Source: CAZZKG01 sp964654825 (GTDB taxonomy: Bacteria; Gemmatimonadota; CAZMKB01). Taken from it: a stretch of DNA of 52,568 bases. Positions 8,103 to 16,028 of this stretch are shown piece after piece. The translations under genes were made by a program, and so were the position numbers. Within the stretch, counting starts at the first letter, position 1; each line of letters begins with the position of its first letter. The stretch lies in the NCBI GenBank assembly GCA_964654825.1, contig CAZZKG010000023.1:1-52568 (forward strand), given 5' to 3'. The notes beneath the pieces were generated by a model that did not search any database, was not told the DNA's origin, and worked only from the letters and a program-made list of their open reading frames with translations.

Positions 8103-8651
8103 TTGCGTGAGATAGAGCAGGATGGATTCGAGTTCACGGAGAACGTGGTAAGTATCAACAGGGTCGCAAAGGTCGTCAAGGGTGGACGCAGGTTCAGTTT
8201 CAACGCACTGGTGGCGGTCGGTGACAGGAAGGGGAACGTCGGGATCGGGCTCGGAAAGGCCAACGAAGTTTCTGATGCAATCAGGAAGGGGACCGAGATG
8301 GCGAAAAAGGCCCTTTTTCACGTCCCGCTTGTAAAGGGTACCATTCCTCATATGATTATCGGGAGATTCGGAGCCGGCAGGGTACTTCTCAAACCGGCAT
8401 CCGCCGGAACCGGTCTCATCGCCGGTGGTCCGGTGAGGGCCGTCCTGGAGTGCGTTGGAATTCAAGACATCCTCACGAAATCCCTCGGATCCAATAATCC
8501 CCATAACATGGTAAAGGCGACCATAGAAGGTTTGAAACACCTTGTTTCGGTAGATAAAGCGGCACGACTCCGGGGCATCCCGAAAGAGGAGCTCTTGAAG
8601 AAGAAAATTGCCAGGTTGATGAAAAGGACGCCAGATGACAAAGAGTCTTAA
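8103..8651 (+). CDS. rpsE: 30S ribosomal protein S5
   Basis: S5 contributes to decoding fidelity and mRNA unwinding. The 182 residues include VVSINRVAKVVKGGRRFSFN, GIGLGKANEVSDAIRKG and GAGRVLLKPASAGTGLIAGG. The start is TTG at 8103, six bases after GGAGG, since no ATG lies in range. Its last 17 bases overlap rpmD. Confidence 0.95.
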   Translation: MREIEQDGFEFTENVVSINRVAKVVKGGRRFSFNALVAVGDRKGNVGIGLGKANEVSDAIRKGTEMAKKALFHVPLVKGTIPHMIIGRFGAGRVLLKPASAGTGLIAGGPVRAVLECVGIQDILTKSLGSNNPHNMVKATIEGLKHLVSVDKAARLRGIPKEELLKKKIARLMKRTPDDKES

Positions 8652-8823
8652 AATACGTCAGGTGCACAGCGCCATACAGAGAAAATCAACTCAGAGGAGA
8701 ACGCTCGAAGCTCTGGGTCTGAGGAAGCTGCATCAGGAAGTCATAAAACCGGATAATCCACAAATAAGGGGGATGATAAGAAAAATCATTCACCTCGTCG
8801 AGGTTACGGAGATAAACTCATGA
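8635..8823 (+). CDS. rpmD: 50S ribosomal protein L30
   Basis: L30 is a small late-assembly protein of the large subunit. The 62 residues contain IRQVHSAIQRKSTQRRTLEALGLRK, the typical KxxQRxTLxALGL motif, and a HLV ending. It overlaps rpsE by 17 bases and rplO by four (ATGA), so all three are probably translationally coupled. Confidence 0.94.
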   Translation: MTKSLKIRQVHSAIQRKSTQRRTLEALGLRKLHQEVIKPDNPQIRGMIRKIIHLVEVTEINS

Positions 8824-9272
8824 GTAAGCAATTTGGACTCCACATGCTGAACTCACCCGATGGTGCCAGGAAGAAGAAGAAACGGGTCGGCAGAGGGCCG
8901 GGTTCGGGTCTTGGAAAGACCTGCGGAAGAGGTGAAAAGGGTCAGAGATCACGCTCCGGCAGCACAAAGCGGCGGTGGTTCGAGGGTGGCCAGATGCCGA
9001 TTCAGAGAAGATTACCAAAGAGGGGATTCACGAATCTGGGAAAAGTAGAGTACCAGGTTGTCAACGTCGGGGATCTGTCACGTTTTCCACATCTCGAAGA
9101 GTTTACGCCTGAGGTGTTTTTGAAACTCGGTCTCATCAATAAAAAGAGAATTCCGGTCTGTGTTCTGGGAAAAGGTGAACTGGACAAAAAGGTTATCGTG
9201 ACCGCACAGAGATTCAGCCGCAGTGCGAGAGAGAAGATCGAAGCCAGTGGTGGAAAGGCGGAGGTAATATAA
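8820..9272 (+). CDS. rplO: 50S ribosomal protein L15
   Basis: L15 is an assembly protein with a long extended N-terminus. The 150 residues carry the glycine-rich RVGRGPGSGLGKTCGRGEKGQ followed by GFEGGQMP-type and RRLPKRGFTN, then a globular C-terminal domain. The ATG shares bases with the rpmD stop. Two codons (six bases including the stop) separate it from secY. Confidence 0.96.
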   Translation: MSKQFGLHMLNSPDGARKKKKRVGRGPGSGLGKTCGRGEKGQRSRSGSTKRRWFEGGQMPIQRRLPKRGFTNLGKVEYQVVNVGDLSRFPHLEEFTPEVFLKLGLINKKRIPVCVLGKGELDKKVIVTAQRFSRSAREKIEASGGKAEVI

Positions 9273-9274
9273 AT

Positions 9275-10576
9275 ATGCCAGCGAGTAGTCTCCAGAATCT
9301 CTTCAAGATACCTGAGCTCAAGAGGAAGATCCTCTTTACAGTTTTCATCCTGATCATTTACAGGATCGGTGGTCATATACCCGTCCCTGGTATTAATGTG
9401 CAGGCCCTGGGGGATTTCTTCGCCAGGTCCCGGGGTACACTGTTCGGGATGTATGATATGTTTGTCGGCGGGGCTCTCCAGAGAGCTACTATCTTTGCTC
9501 TTGGGATCATGCCTTACATCAGTGCTTCGATCATATTCCAGCTTCTCGGATCTGTTTTCCCATACATAGAAAAACTCCAGAGGGAAGGAGAAGAAGGAAG
9601 AAAGAAGATCGACCAGTATACCAGGTATCTCACGGTTCTATTGTCTGTTGTTCAGTCGTACGGTATCTCCATCTGGCTCGCTACGCAGGTGCCTGAAGCC
9701 GTTATGAATCCAGGTATAGGATTTACAATAGTCACCATTCTCACTCTCTCGACCGGCGCCGTCCTCGTCATGTGGCTCGGTGAACAGATCACCGACAGGG
9801 GGATCGGTAACGGGGCATCACTCATCATTTTCTTCGGTATCATTGAATCACTACCACTGGCGATCTTTAAATCGATCGACCTGTGGCGGAATGACGTTCT
9901 GTCCACATTCGTCATCCTCATCGTTGTCCTGTTCATGGTGGCCATCATTGCAGGTGTTGTGTATATGACCATGGGGATGCGGAAGATACCGATCCAGATA
10001 CCGAGGAAGATCGTGGGGAGGAAGATATACGGCGGTCAACAAATCCACATCCCGTTGAGGGTGAACAGCGCCGGTGTTATGCCGATCATCTTCGCTCAGT
10101 CCATCATCATCTTCCCGGGGACCATTTCCCAGTTCTTTCCCGGGGTAATCTGGCTCGAAAGCTTCAGCAGAATGTTTAATTATGGCTCGTGGCTCTATAC
10201 GCTTGTATACACTTTGATGATTATCTTTTTCACTTATTTCTACACGGCGATCACTACTAATCCTATCGACCTTGCCGAGAACATGAAACGCCAGGGCGGT
10301 TTTATACCGGGTATCAGGCCGGGAAGCAGGACTGCGGATTATATCGACAGGGTGTTGACGAGGATCACTCTACCGGGTGCATTTTTTCTCGCAGCGATTG
10401 CGCTCCTCCCTATCTATTTGATAACCAAGCTCAACTTACCTTTCTACTTTGGTGGGACAGGCCTTCTGATCGTCGTTGGTGTTGCGCTCGATACGATTCA
10501 ACAGATTGAAGCACATCTGCTCTTGAGGCACTATGACGGTTTTACGAAGAAGGGCAAGATCAGGGGGAGGCGATGA
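9275..10576 (+). CDS. secY: Preprotein translocase subunit SecY
   Basis: SecY is the channel of the inner-membrane Sec translocon. The 433 residues hold about ten hydrophobic segments, the plug region near VPGINVQALGDFF, the conserved ITDRGIGNGASLIIF loop, the large cytosolic loop with RKIVGRKIYGGQQIHIPLRVN, and the C5 motif FIPGIRPGSRT that binds SecA or the ribosome. It starts at ATG 9275 and overlaps map by four bases. adk, which follows secY in many bacteria, is absent. Confidence 0.97.
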   Translation: MPASSLQNLFKIPELKRKILFTVFILIIYRIGGHIPVPGINVQALGDFFARSRGTLFGMYDMFVGGALQRATIFALGIMPYISASIIFQLLGSVFPYIEKLQREGEEGRKKIDQYTRYLTVLLSVVQSYGISIWLATQVPEAVMNPGIGFTIVTILTLSTGAVLVMWLGEQITDRGIGNGASLIIFFGIIESLPLAIFKSIDLWRNDVLSTFVILIVVLFMVAIIAGVVYMTMGMRKIPIQIPRKIVGRKIYGGQQIHIPLRVNSAGVMPIIFAQSIIIFPGTISQFFPGVIWLESFSRMFNYGSWLYTLVYTLMIIFFTYFYTAITTNPIDLAENMKRQGGFIPGIRPGSRTADYIDRVLTRITLPGAFFLAAIALLPIYLITKLNLPFYFGGTGLLIVVGVALDTIQQIEAHLLLRHYDGFTKKGKIRGRR

Positions 10577-11349
10577 TAACCCTCAAATCAGACAGAGAAA
10601 TCAAGAGGATAAAGAAAGCGGGTTCGGTGGTCGCTGAGATCCTCAGACGGATACAATCGAGGGTCGAATCGGGCATGACCACCGGAGATATCGATGAACT
10701 GGTCACTCTGTGGTTGCGTGATTACGACTCTGCGGAGGCTGCTTTCCTCGGATACCGGGGTTTCCCTAAGAGTATCTGTGTCTCCGTAAATGATGAGGTT
10801 GTCCACGGGATTCCATCATCCGGCAGGAAGTTGAAAAGCGGTGATGTAGTTAGCCTCGATTTCGGAGTGTACCTGGAAGGGTTTTATGCGGATTCCGCTC
10901 TGACGTTTCAGATACCTCCCTTCGATAAGGACGTAACACGTTTTATCGATGTCTGCCGTGAAGCTCTGGAAGAAGGAGCAGATCAGGCTGTCGCCGGAAA
11001 CAGGATCGGGGACATTTCAGCGGCGATTCAAAGAAGTGTCGAATCCAGAGATTTTCACGTGGTCAAAAGTCTCGTCGGCCACGGCATCGGGAAAAACCTG
11101 CATGAGGATCCTCAGGTCCCCAATTATGGAAGCTCGGAAGAAGGTGTTCCCCTGCAGGAAGGGATGGTCATCGCGATCGAACCGATGATTAACATGGGAG
11201 GATCAGAGGTCAAAACCCTTGATGATGAGTGGACAATCGTCACGTTAGATGGGAGCCTCTCAGCACATTTTGAACATACCATCGCCGTATCCAGCAATGG
11301 ACCCAAAATATTGACATTGACGAACGATCGGGGAATTACGCAACAATAG
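10573..11349 (+). CDS. map: Methionine aminopeptidase, type I
   Basis: Removes the initiator methionine from nascent proteins in the cytoplasm. The 258 residues have all dinuclear metal ligands in context: D in SLDFGVYLEGF and YADSALTF, H in GHGIGKNLHEDP, E in IAIEPMI and E in the final EHTIAV; the substrate-pocket histidine lies in NDEVVHGIP. There is no N-terminal zinc extension, so this is the short type Ia form. Starts in a four-base ATGA overlap with secY. Confidence 0.96.
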   Translation: MITLKSDREIKRIKKAGSVVAEILRRIQSRVESGMTTGDIDELVTLWLRDYDSAEAAFLGYRGFPKSICVSVNDEVVHGIPSSGRKLKSGDVVSLDFGVYLEGFYADSALTFQIPPFDKDVTRFIDVCREALEEGADQAVAGNRIGDISAAIQRSVESRDFHVVKSLVGHGIGKNLHEDPQVPNYGSSEEGVPLQEGMVIAIEPMINMGGSEVKTLDDEWTIVTLDGSLSAHFEHTIAVSSNGPKILTLTNDRGITQQ

Positions 11350-11383
11350 ATGGCAGTATACTAACAGGAGAGCGTGGGACATT

Positions 11384-11602
11384 ATGCCTAAAGAAGAACC
11401 CATACAGACGACAGGCGTCGTCGTCGAGGCGCTACCAAACGCCATGTTCAGGGTTGAGCTGGAAAACAAACACATCGTCATCGCCCATGTTTCAGGCAAG
11501 ATGAGGATGAACTTTATAAAAATATTACCCGGGGACAAAGTCACTCTCGAGCTCTCTCCATATGACTTGACCCGGGGAAGAATTGTGTACCGGTTCAAAT
11601 GA
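11384..11602 (+). CDS. infA: Translation initiation factor IF-1
   Basis: IF-1 is an OB-fold protein that occupies the ribosomal A site during initiation. The 72 residues include VVVEALPNAMFRVELENKH, IAHVSGKMRMNFIKILPGDKV and LTRGRIVYRFK, all typical. It lies 34 bases after map and is followed by rpmJ and the alpha-operon genes, a common arrangement. Confidence 0.96.
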   Translation: MPKEEPIQTTGVVVEALPNAMFRVELENKHIVIAHVSGKMRMNFIKILPGDKVTLELSPYDLTRGRIVYRFK

Positions 11603-11661
11603 TTCTCGAGTACTGAGCACGGATGTCCGGATAGTACCTCGAACCAGCGTGAGGAGATAAC

Positions 11662-11775
11662 ATGAAAGTCAGAAGTTCTGTAAAAAAGATGTGTGAGCAC
11701 TGCAAGATCGTTCGAAGACGCGGTGTCGTTTTTGTGATTTGTAAAAATCCGAAGCACAAGCAGAGACAGGGATAG
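11662..11775 (+). CDS. rpmJ: 50S ribosomal protein L36
   Basis: This 37-residue protein starts MKVRSSVKKMCEHCKIVRRR and ends KNPKHKQRQG. C11, C14, C27 and H32 are the four zinc ligands, so this is the zinc-containing form of L36. GAGGAGATAAC precedes the ATG. The gene is short enough to be missed by length-based gene finders but its sequence and its place between infA and rpsM leave no doubt. Confidence 0.95.
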   Translation: MKVRSSVKKMCEHCKIVRRRGVVFVICKNPKHKQRQG

Positions 11776-11798
11776 AAATTCCGAAAGGAGATCATGTA

Positions 11799-12182
11799 AT
11801 GGCAAGGATAGCTGGTGTTGACCTTCCAAGAGATAAAAATATTTATACTGCACTGACCTATATATACGGGATCGGTCCTGTGACATCCGGGAAGATCCTT
11901 TCAGAGGCTCGCGTCGATGGGAACATTCGAGTAAGAGACCTGACCGATGCCGATGTCGGTAAAATCAGGAGTATCCTCGAGAGGGAATATAAAGTCGAGG
12001 GCGCTCTCAGGGCAGAAGTTGCCATGAACATCAAAAGACTCATGGATATCGGATGTTACAGAGGTCTCAGGCACCGAAGAAATCTTCCTGTCAGGGGACA
12101 GAGGACTCACACGAATGCAAGAACCCACAAAGGCCCTCGTGTAGCTATTGCCGGCAAAAAGAAGACGAAGGCTAAGAAGTAA
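11799..12182 (+). CDS. rpsM: 30S ribosomal protein S13
   Basis: S13 bridges the head of the 30S to the 50S subunit and contacts P-site tRNA. The 127 residues include ARIAGVDLPRDKNIYTALTYIYGIG, the helix-hairpin-helix region and the basic C-terminal GLRHRRNLPVRGQRTHTNAR. The tail beyond NART is lysine-rich. AAGGAGATC precedes the ATG. Confidence 0.97.
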   Translation: MARIAGVDLPRDKNIYTALTYIYGIGPVTSGKILSEARVDGNIRVRDLTDADVGKIRSILEREYKVEGALRAEVAMNIKRLMDIGCYRGLRHRRNLPVRGQRTHTNARTHKGPRVAIAGKKKTKAKK

Positions 12183-12199
12183 GATTAAGGGAGAATTAG

Positions 12200-12598
12200 A
12201 TGGCGAAAGGTAAGAAGAAAGCAACAAAAGTCAAAAAGAAGAGCCGCGTTATCGAGAGTGAAGGTATTGCTCACATCAAGGCGACTTTCAACAATACCAT
12301 AATCACGATCTCTGACACGAGTGGAGATACGATCTGCTGGAGCAGCGCGGGGAAATCAGGTTTTAAGGGTTCCAAGAAGAGTACTCCATTCGCTGCACAG
12401 ATGGCTGCAGAAGAATGTGCGAAGATGGCTTTGAGTCTCGGTGTCAAGAGAGTTCAGGTCAAGGTTCAGGGACCGGGCTCAGGAAGGGAGTCTGCGATTC
12501 AGTCATTGCGTGCCGCAGGGCTGGGGATACGTTCTATTAAAGATGTGACCCCCATACCGCATAACGGATGCAGGCCTCCAAAGAGAAGAAGGGTATAA
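12200..12598 (+). CDS. rpsK: 30S ribosomal protein S11
   Basis: S11 forms the platform near the 3' end of 16S rRNA. The 132 residues show IKATFNNTIITISDTSG, AAQMAAEECAKMA, KVQGPGSGRESAIQSLRAAGL and the closing DVTPIPHNGCRPPKRRRV. The first 20 residues are lysine-rich, as often seen. Sixteen bases after rpsM. Confidence 0.97.
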   Translation: MAKGKKKATKVKKKSRVIESEGIAHIKATFNNTIITISDTSGDTICWSSAGKSGFKGSKKSTPFAAQMAAEECAKMALSLGVKRVQVKVQGPGSGRESAIQSLRAAGLGIRSIKDVTPIPHNGCRPPKRRRV

Positions 12599-12613
12599 GG
12601 AGGTATAAAACAC

Positions 12614-13249
12614 ATGGCCAGGTACCATGATGCAAATTGTAAGTTGTGTAGAAGAGAAGCTACAAAGCTTTTCCTGAAGGGATACCGGTGCTACACGGAG
12701 AAGTGTTCATTCGAAAAAAGAGGGTATCCACCGGGGATGCATGGCAGGTTTGGAGGTAGAAGGCGTAAGACTTCTGAATATTCTATCCAGCTTCGGGAAA
12801 AACAGAAAGTGAAACGTCTCTATGGTCTGCTCGAAGCACAGTTCAAGAATTATTTCAAAAAAGCGACGAGGATGCAGGGTATCACCGGTGAACTATTACT
12901 GGTTTCCCTCGAATGCCGTCTCGACAACATCATTTACCGGATGGGATTCTGCCCTTCACGGAAGTCGGCCCGCCAGATGGTGAGGCATCGACACTTCCTT
13001 GTGAACAGCAAACTGGTTGATCTCCCTTCTTTCAGCGTGAATGCAGGTGACGAGATTACTGTTCGTGAGAAGAGCAAAAACATTCCCCTTATTCAGAGTT
13101 CTGTGGAGAGCAGACAGAAAGAACAGATCCTGTCCTGGCTCGAAGTTGATTTCAAGGGATTAAAAGGAAGAATGCTCACCATGCCGACGCGGGAAGAAAT
13201 CCCTGTTGTTGCTCAGGAGCAGATGATCGTTGAGTTGTACTCGAAATAG
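12614..13249 (+). CDS. rpsD: 30S ribosomal protein S4
   Basis: S4 initiates 30S body assembly and in some bacteria represses the alpha operon. The 211 residues include the N-terminal CKLCRREATKLFLKG with C-x2-C plus further cysteines at CYTEKC, consistent with the zinc-binding variant, the KQKVKRLYGLLEAQF helix and the S4 RNA-binding domain SARQMVRHRHFLVNSK. RBS AAGGAGG at 12597-12603 is strong. Confidence 0.96.
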   Translation: MARYHDANCKLCRREATKLFLKGYRCYTEKCSFEKRGYPPGMHGRFGGRRRKTSEYSIQLREKQKVKRLYGLLEAQFKNYFKKATRMQGITGELLLVSLECRLDNIIYRMGFCPSRKSARQMVRHRHFLVNSKLVDLPSFSVNAGDEITVREKSKNIPLIQSSVESRQKEQILSWLEVDFKGLKGRMLTMPTREEIPVVAQEQMIVELYSK

Positions 13250-13293
13250 TTGAGATACTACAGTTCACACAACCTGTTGCAGGGGTAAGAACA

Positions 13294-14325
13294 ATGGATA
13301 TAAAACTAGAGGGTTTCGTTCTCCCGAAGCGTGTAGAAAAAGTAACCAAAGTTTTTACCGAAACCTACGGAGAATTTCTCATTCAACCGCTGGAGAGAGG
13401 TTTCGGTGTGACTCTCGGTAATGCGATGCGGAGGATTCTTCTCTCATCGATCGATGGTGCGGCAGTGTGGGGTGTTCACGCAAAAGGAATTCTCCACGAG
13501 TTTTCATCATTTCCCGGTGTCACCGAGGACATGCCTGATATCATACTCAACTTCAAAAAACTCGTCCTCACTATGGATGAGGACATAGATCAGGCAATTC
13601 TCAACCTGAAGGTCTCCGGTCCGGGTGAAGTACATGCATCCCGCATCGAAGAGAATCCACAGGTACACATACTCAATCCTGATCTCAAACTCTTTACACT
13701 CCAGGAAAAAGAGACAGTAGAGATGGATATATACATCAAAAAAGGACGCGGCTATGTGGCTGCGAATCAGCACGTCGTAGAAGAAATGAACGAGTTAGGA
13801 TTCGTAGCTGTTGATTCTCTGTTTAATCCTGTGATTAAAGCGAACTTCGTTATAGACAGTGCCCGGGTAGGACAGCGAACCGATTATGACAAACTCATAC
13901 TCCAGATCTGGACGAATGGAGCCATCGGTCCTGAAGTGGCGGTATACCGTGCCGCTTCCATCCTTCTCAAGCACGTCGATTACTTCCTGTCTTTCGAGGA
14001 AGCGAAGAGGACCAGGTCACCGGAAGAAGATTTCAAAGCCAGCCGTCTGCGGGAGCTTCTGTCCAGAAGTGTCGACGAGCTCGAACTGTCGGTTCGCTCG
14101 GGTAATTGTTTGAAAGCATCTAATATAAAAACACTTGGGGACCTGGTTCAGAAAACTGAAGCGGAGATGCTCAAATTCAAAAACTTCGGGAAGAAGTCAC
14201 TGAAGGAGATAGAGGAAGTCCTCTCTCGATATGAGTTAAAGTTCAACATGATAATCGAGGAGAGTCCTGATGGAGATATTCGGATCCTTGAACCCGAAGA
14301 AGAAGTTCCTGTCGAAGTGGAATAA
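13294..14325 (+). CDS. rpoA: DNA-directed RNA polymerase alpha subunit
   Basis: The alpha dimer scaffolds RNA polymerase. The 343 residues contain the N-terminal assembly domain with LERGFGVTLGNAMRRILLSSI and the HEFSSFPGVTED loop. A linker follows near residue 240 and then the C-terminal helix-hairpin-helix domain (LLSRSVDELELSVRSGNCL through FGKKSLKEIEEVL) that contacts activators and UP elements. Ends in an acidic tail. Between rpsD and rplQ, the standard order. Confidence 0.97.
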   Translation: MDIKLEGFVLPKRVEKVTKVFTETYGEFLIQPLERGFGVTLGNAMRRILLSSIDGAAVWGVHAKGILHEFSSFPGVTEDMPDIILNFKKLVLTMDEDIDQAILNLKVSGPGEVHASRIEENPQVHILNPDLKLFTLQEKETVEMDIYIKKGRGYVAANQHVVEEMNELGFVAVDSLFNPVIKANFVIDSARVGQRTDYDKLILQIWTNGAIGPEVAVYRAASILLKHVDYFLSFEEAKRTRSPEEDFKASRLRELLSRSVDELELSVRSGNCLKASNIKTLGDLVQKTEAEMLKFKNFGKKSLKEIEEVLSRYELKFNMIIEESPDGDIRILEPEEEVPVEVE

Positions 14326-14388
14326 ATTCATAAATCAAGAATTTCTTCACCAACACGAGCTTATGAAAAGAAAGAGAAGGATTCTGCA

Positions 14389-14802
14389 ATGAGACACAGA
14401 AAAAAGACCAGTGTCCTTAAACTCGGGAGGACCGCAAGTCACAGGCTGAGCATGTTACGAAACATGGCCACGAGTCTTTTTGAACATGAGAGGATCGAAA
14501 CAACTGATAGCAAGGCAAAAGCGCTCAGGCCATTTGCAGAAAATCTGATATCTCTTGCCAGGAGAGGGGATCTCCACGCACGCCGGCTCGTCCTCCGTGA
14601 CATAAAGAGAAAGGATATTGTGAGTAAGTTGTTCGATGATATAGCAAAAAGGTTCTCCGAAAAAAATGGCGGATACACACGTATCATGAAATTGGGAAAC
14701 AGACTCGGGGATAATGCCAGTGTGTCTATCATCGAGCTCTCCGAGATCTCGGAGAAGGTCAAAAAGGCTAAGGTGAAAGAGGAGAAAGCTCAAAGCTCAT
14801 AA
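14389..14802 (+). CDS. rplQ: 50S ribosomal protein L17
   Basis: L17 sits near the tunnel exit. The 137 residues begin MRHRKKTSVLKLGRTASHRL and contain MLRNMATSLFEHERIETTDSKAKALRPFAE, both diagnostic, followed by a KEEKAQSS type tail. It ends the ribosomal cluster. No stem-loop terminator is obvious in the 16 bases before the next gene, so transcription may continue into it. Confidence 0.96.
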   Translation: MRHRKKTSVLKLGRTASHRLSMLRNMATSLFEHERIETTDSKAKALRPFAENLISLARRGDLHARRLVLRDIKRKDIVSKLFDDIAKRFSEKNGGYTRIMKLGNRLGDNASVSIIELSEISEKVKKAKVKEEKAQSS

Positions 14803-14818
14803 TATAACCAGGTCCATA

Positions 14819-16021
14819 GTGAGTAAAAACTGGTGTCGATTCATCAACCTTCCTGCCTTTGTGTTTCTCTGCCTCTGTATCGTATCACTATCTCAGGCTG
14901 AAGAGCATCATCATTCCCGCCACCCCGGTTCCGTATGGATCGTTCGACATCTGCTGCTTTCGAAAGACAGCATCGACACCGCCATCCGGGATATTCGGGA
15001 AGCGGGGCTGGGCAGGGTGTTTTTACAGGTGTCCGGGAGATTACACTCATATTATCCCTCCTCGATTCTTCCTGTCGCCGAGGATCTCGTAACGCGGGGC
15101 GACCTCCGGGATCCGCTTGCATACTTTGTCGACGAGGCGAAAAAGGCCGGGATAGAGGTACACGTCTGGATCAACATCTTCTTTGCCTGGTCAAAAGAAA
15201 ATAATCCGAAGTCACCGGAACACCCCTTCAACAAGCATCCCGAGTGGTTCGTCCATGATCCAGACGGCACATCACATCGGGAGATGAGTCTCTCAACTCT
15301 TCAGGCCCGAGAAATCCCCGGTTATTTCATCTCGCCCGTTCACCCCGGATTCATGAATCTCATACAGAGATACATTGAAGAAATAGTCGCACGGTACGAT
15401 ATCGATGGAGTCCATCTCGATTACATCAGGTTTCCCTCTCGATCGAGCGGATTCGGGAAGGTGGAGCGTTCTGTTTTCGAGAGGCGATATTATGTTGACC
15501 CCGTATCACTCCTGGGCGACAGCTCGGCTCTCCTGGATTCATTCGGACCGGCCGGCAGACGGGATCTTTCCAGGCGCTGGATCGACTTCAGAGCAGGTCT
15601 CGTGACGGAATTCGTCCGATCGCTGCGGGAACATCTATCGCTTTCAGGCCAGAAAATCCTTCTCTCGGCTGCAGTAATTCCGGATCCGGATTCGGCAAGG
15701 GTGATATACGGTCAGGACTGGACGGACTGGCTGGATGAGGGATTGCTGGATTTCAGTGTTATCATGAGCTACACTCCGGACAGAGATGATTTCCTCGCAT
15801 ATGTGTCTCAAGGTGAAGTGGTGACCCGTGCCGACCGTATCGTCGTCGGGATCTCTACATACAATCAACGGTTCGAAAGGGTGATAGAGAAGGCACAGAT
15901 CGCTCTTGATAGGGGTTTTTCGGGGGTAAGTTTTTTTTCCTACAACGACCTTAAGACAAAGAAGAATCCGTACCCGATAATCAGGAATCTGATCGGAAGG
16001 GCAGGGAATCCCCGCCAGTGA
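14819..16021 (+). CDS. Exported glycoside hydrolase-like protein (GHL10/DUF187 type)
   Basis: The 400-residue protein begins with a signal peptide (hydrophobic FVFLCLCIVSLSQA, cleavage near residue 27). It continues as a TIM-barrel-like domain of the GHL10 family, formerly DUF187: WIVRHLLLSKDSIDTAIRD, GIEVHVWINIFFAW, GYFISPVHPGFMNLIQRYI, and the hallmark IDGVHLDYIRFPS around residue 200. Members are thought to act on cell-envelope glycans, but no activity can be read from the sequence alone. The start is GTG with only a weak AGG upstream. It follows rplQ by 16 bases and converges on the minus-strand protease gene with seven bases between. Confidence 0.82.
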   Translation: MSKNWCRFINLPAFVFLCLCIVSLSQAEEHHHSRHPGSVWIVRHLLLSKDSIDTAIRDIREAGLGRVFLQVSGRLHSYYPSSILPVAEDLVTRGDLRDPLAYFVDEAKKAGIEVHVWINIFFAWSKENNPKSPEHPFNKHPEWFVHDPDGTSHREMSLSTLQAREIPGYFISPVHPGFMNLIQRYIEEIVARYDIDGVHLDYIRFPSRSSGFGKVERSVFERRYYVDPVSLLGDSSALLDSFGPAGRRDLSRRWIDFRAGLVTEFVRSLREHLSLSGQKILLSAAVIPDPDSARVIYGQDWTDWLDEGLLDFSVIMSYTPDRDDFLAYVSQGEVVTRADRIVVGISTYNQRFERVIEKAQIALDRGFSGVSFFSYNDLKTKKNPYPIIRNLIGRAGNPRQ

Positions 16022-16028
16022 ATCTACG

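Noticed and set aside
8635..8651. rpsE/rpmD overlap as a frameshift error
   Set aside because: Both proteins have complete family lengths and ends; short overlaps are common in this cluster.
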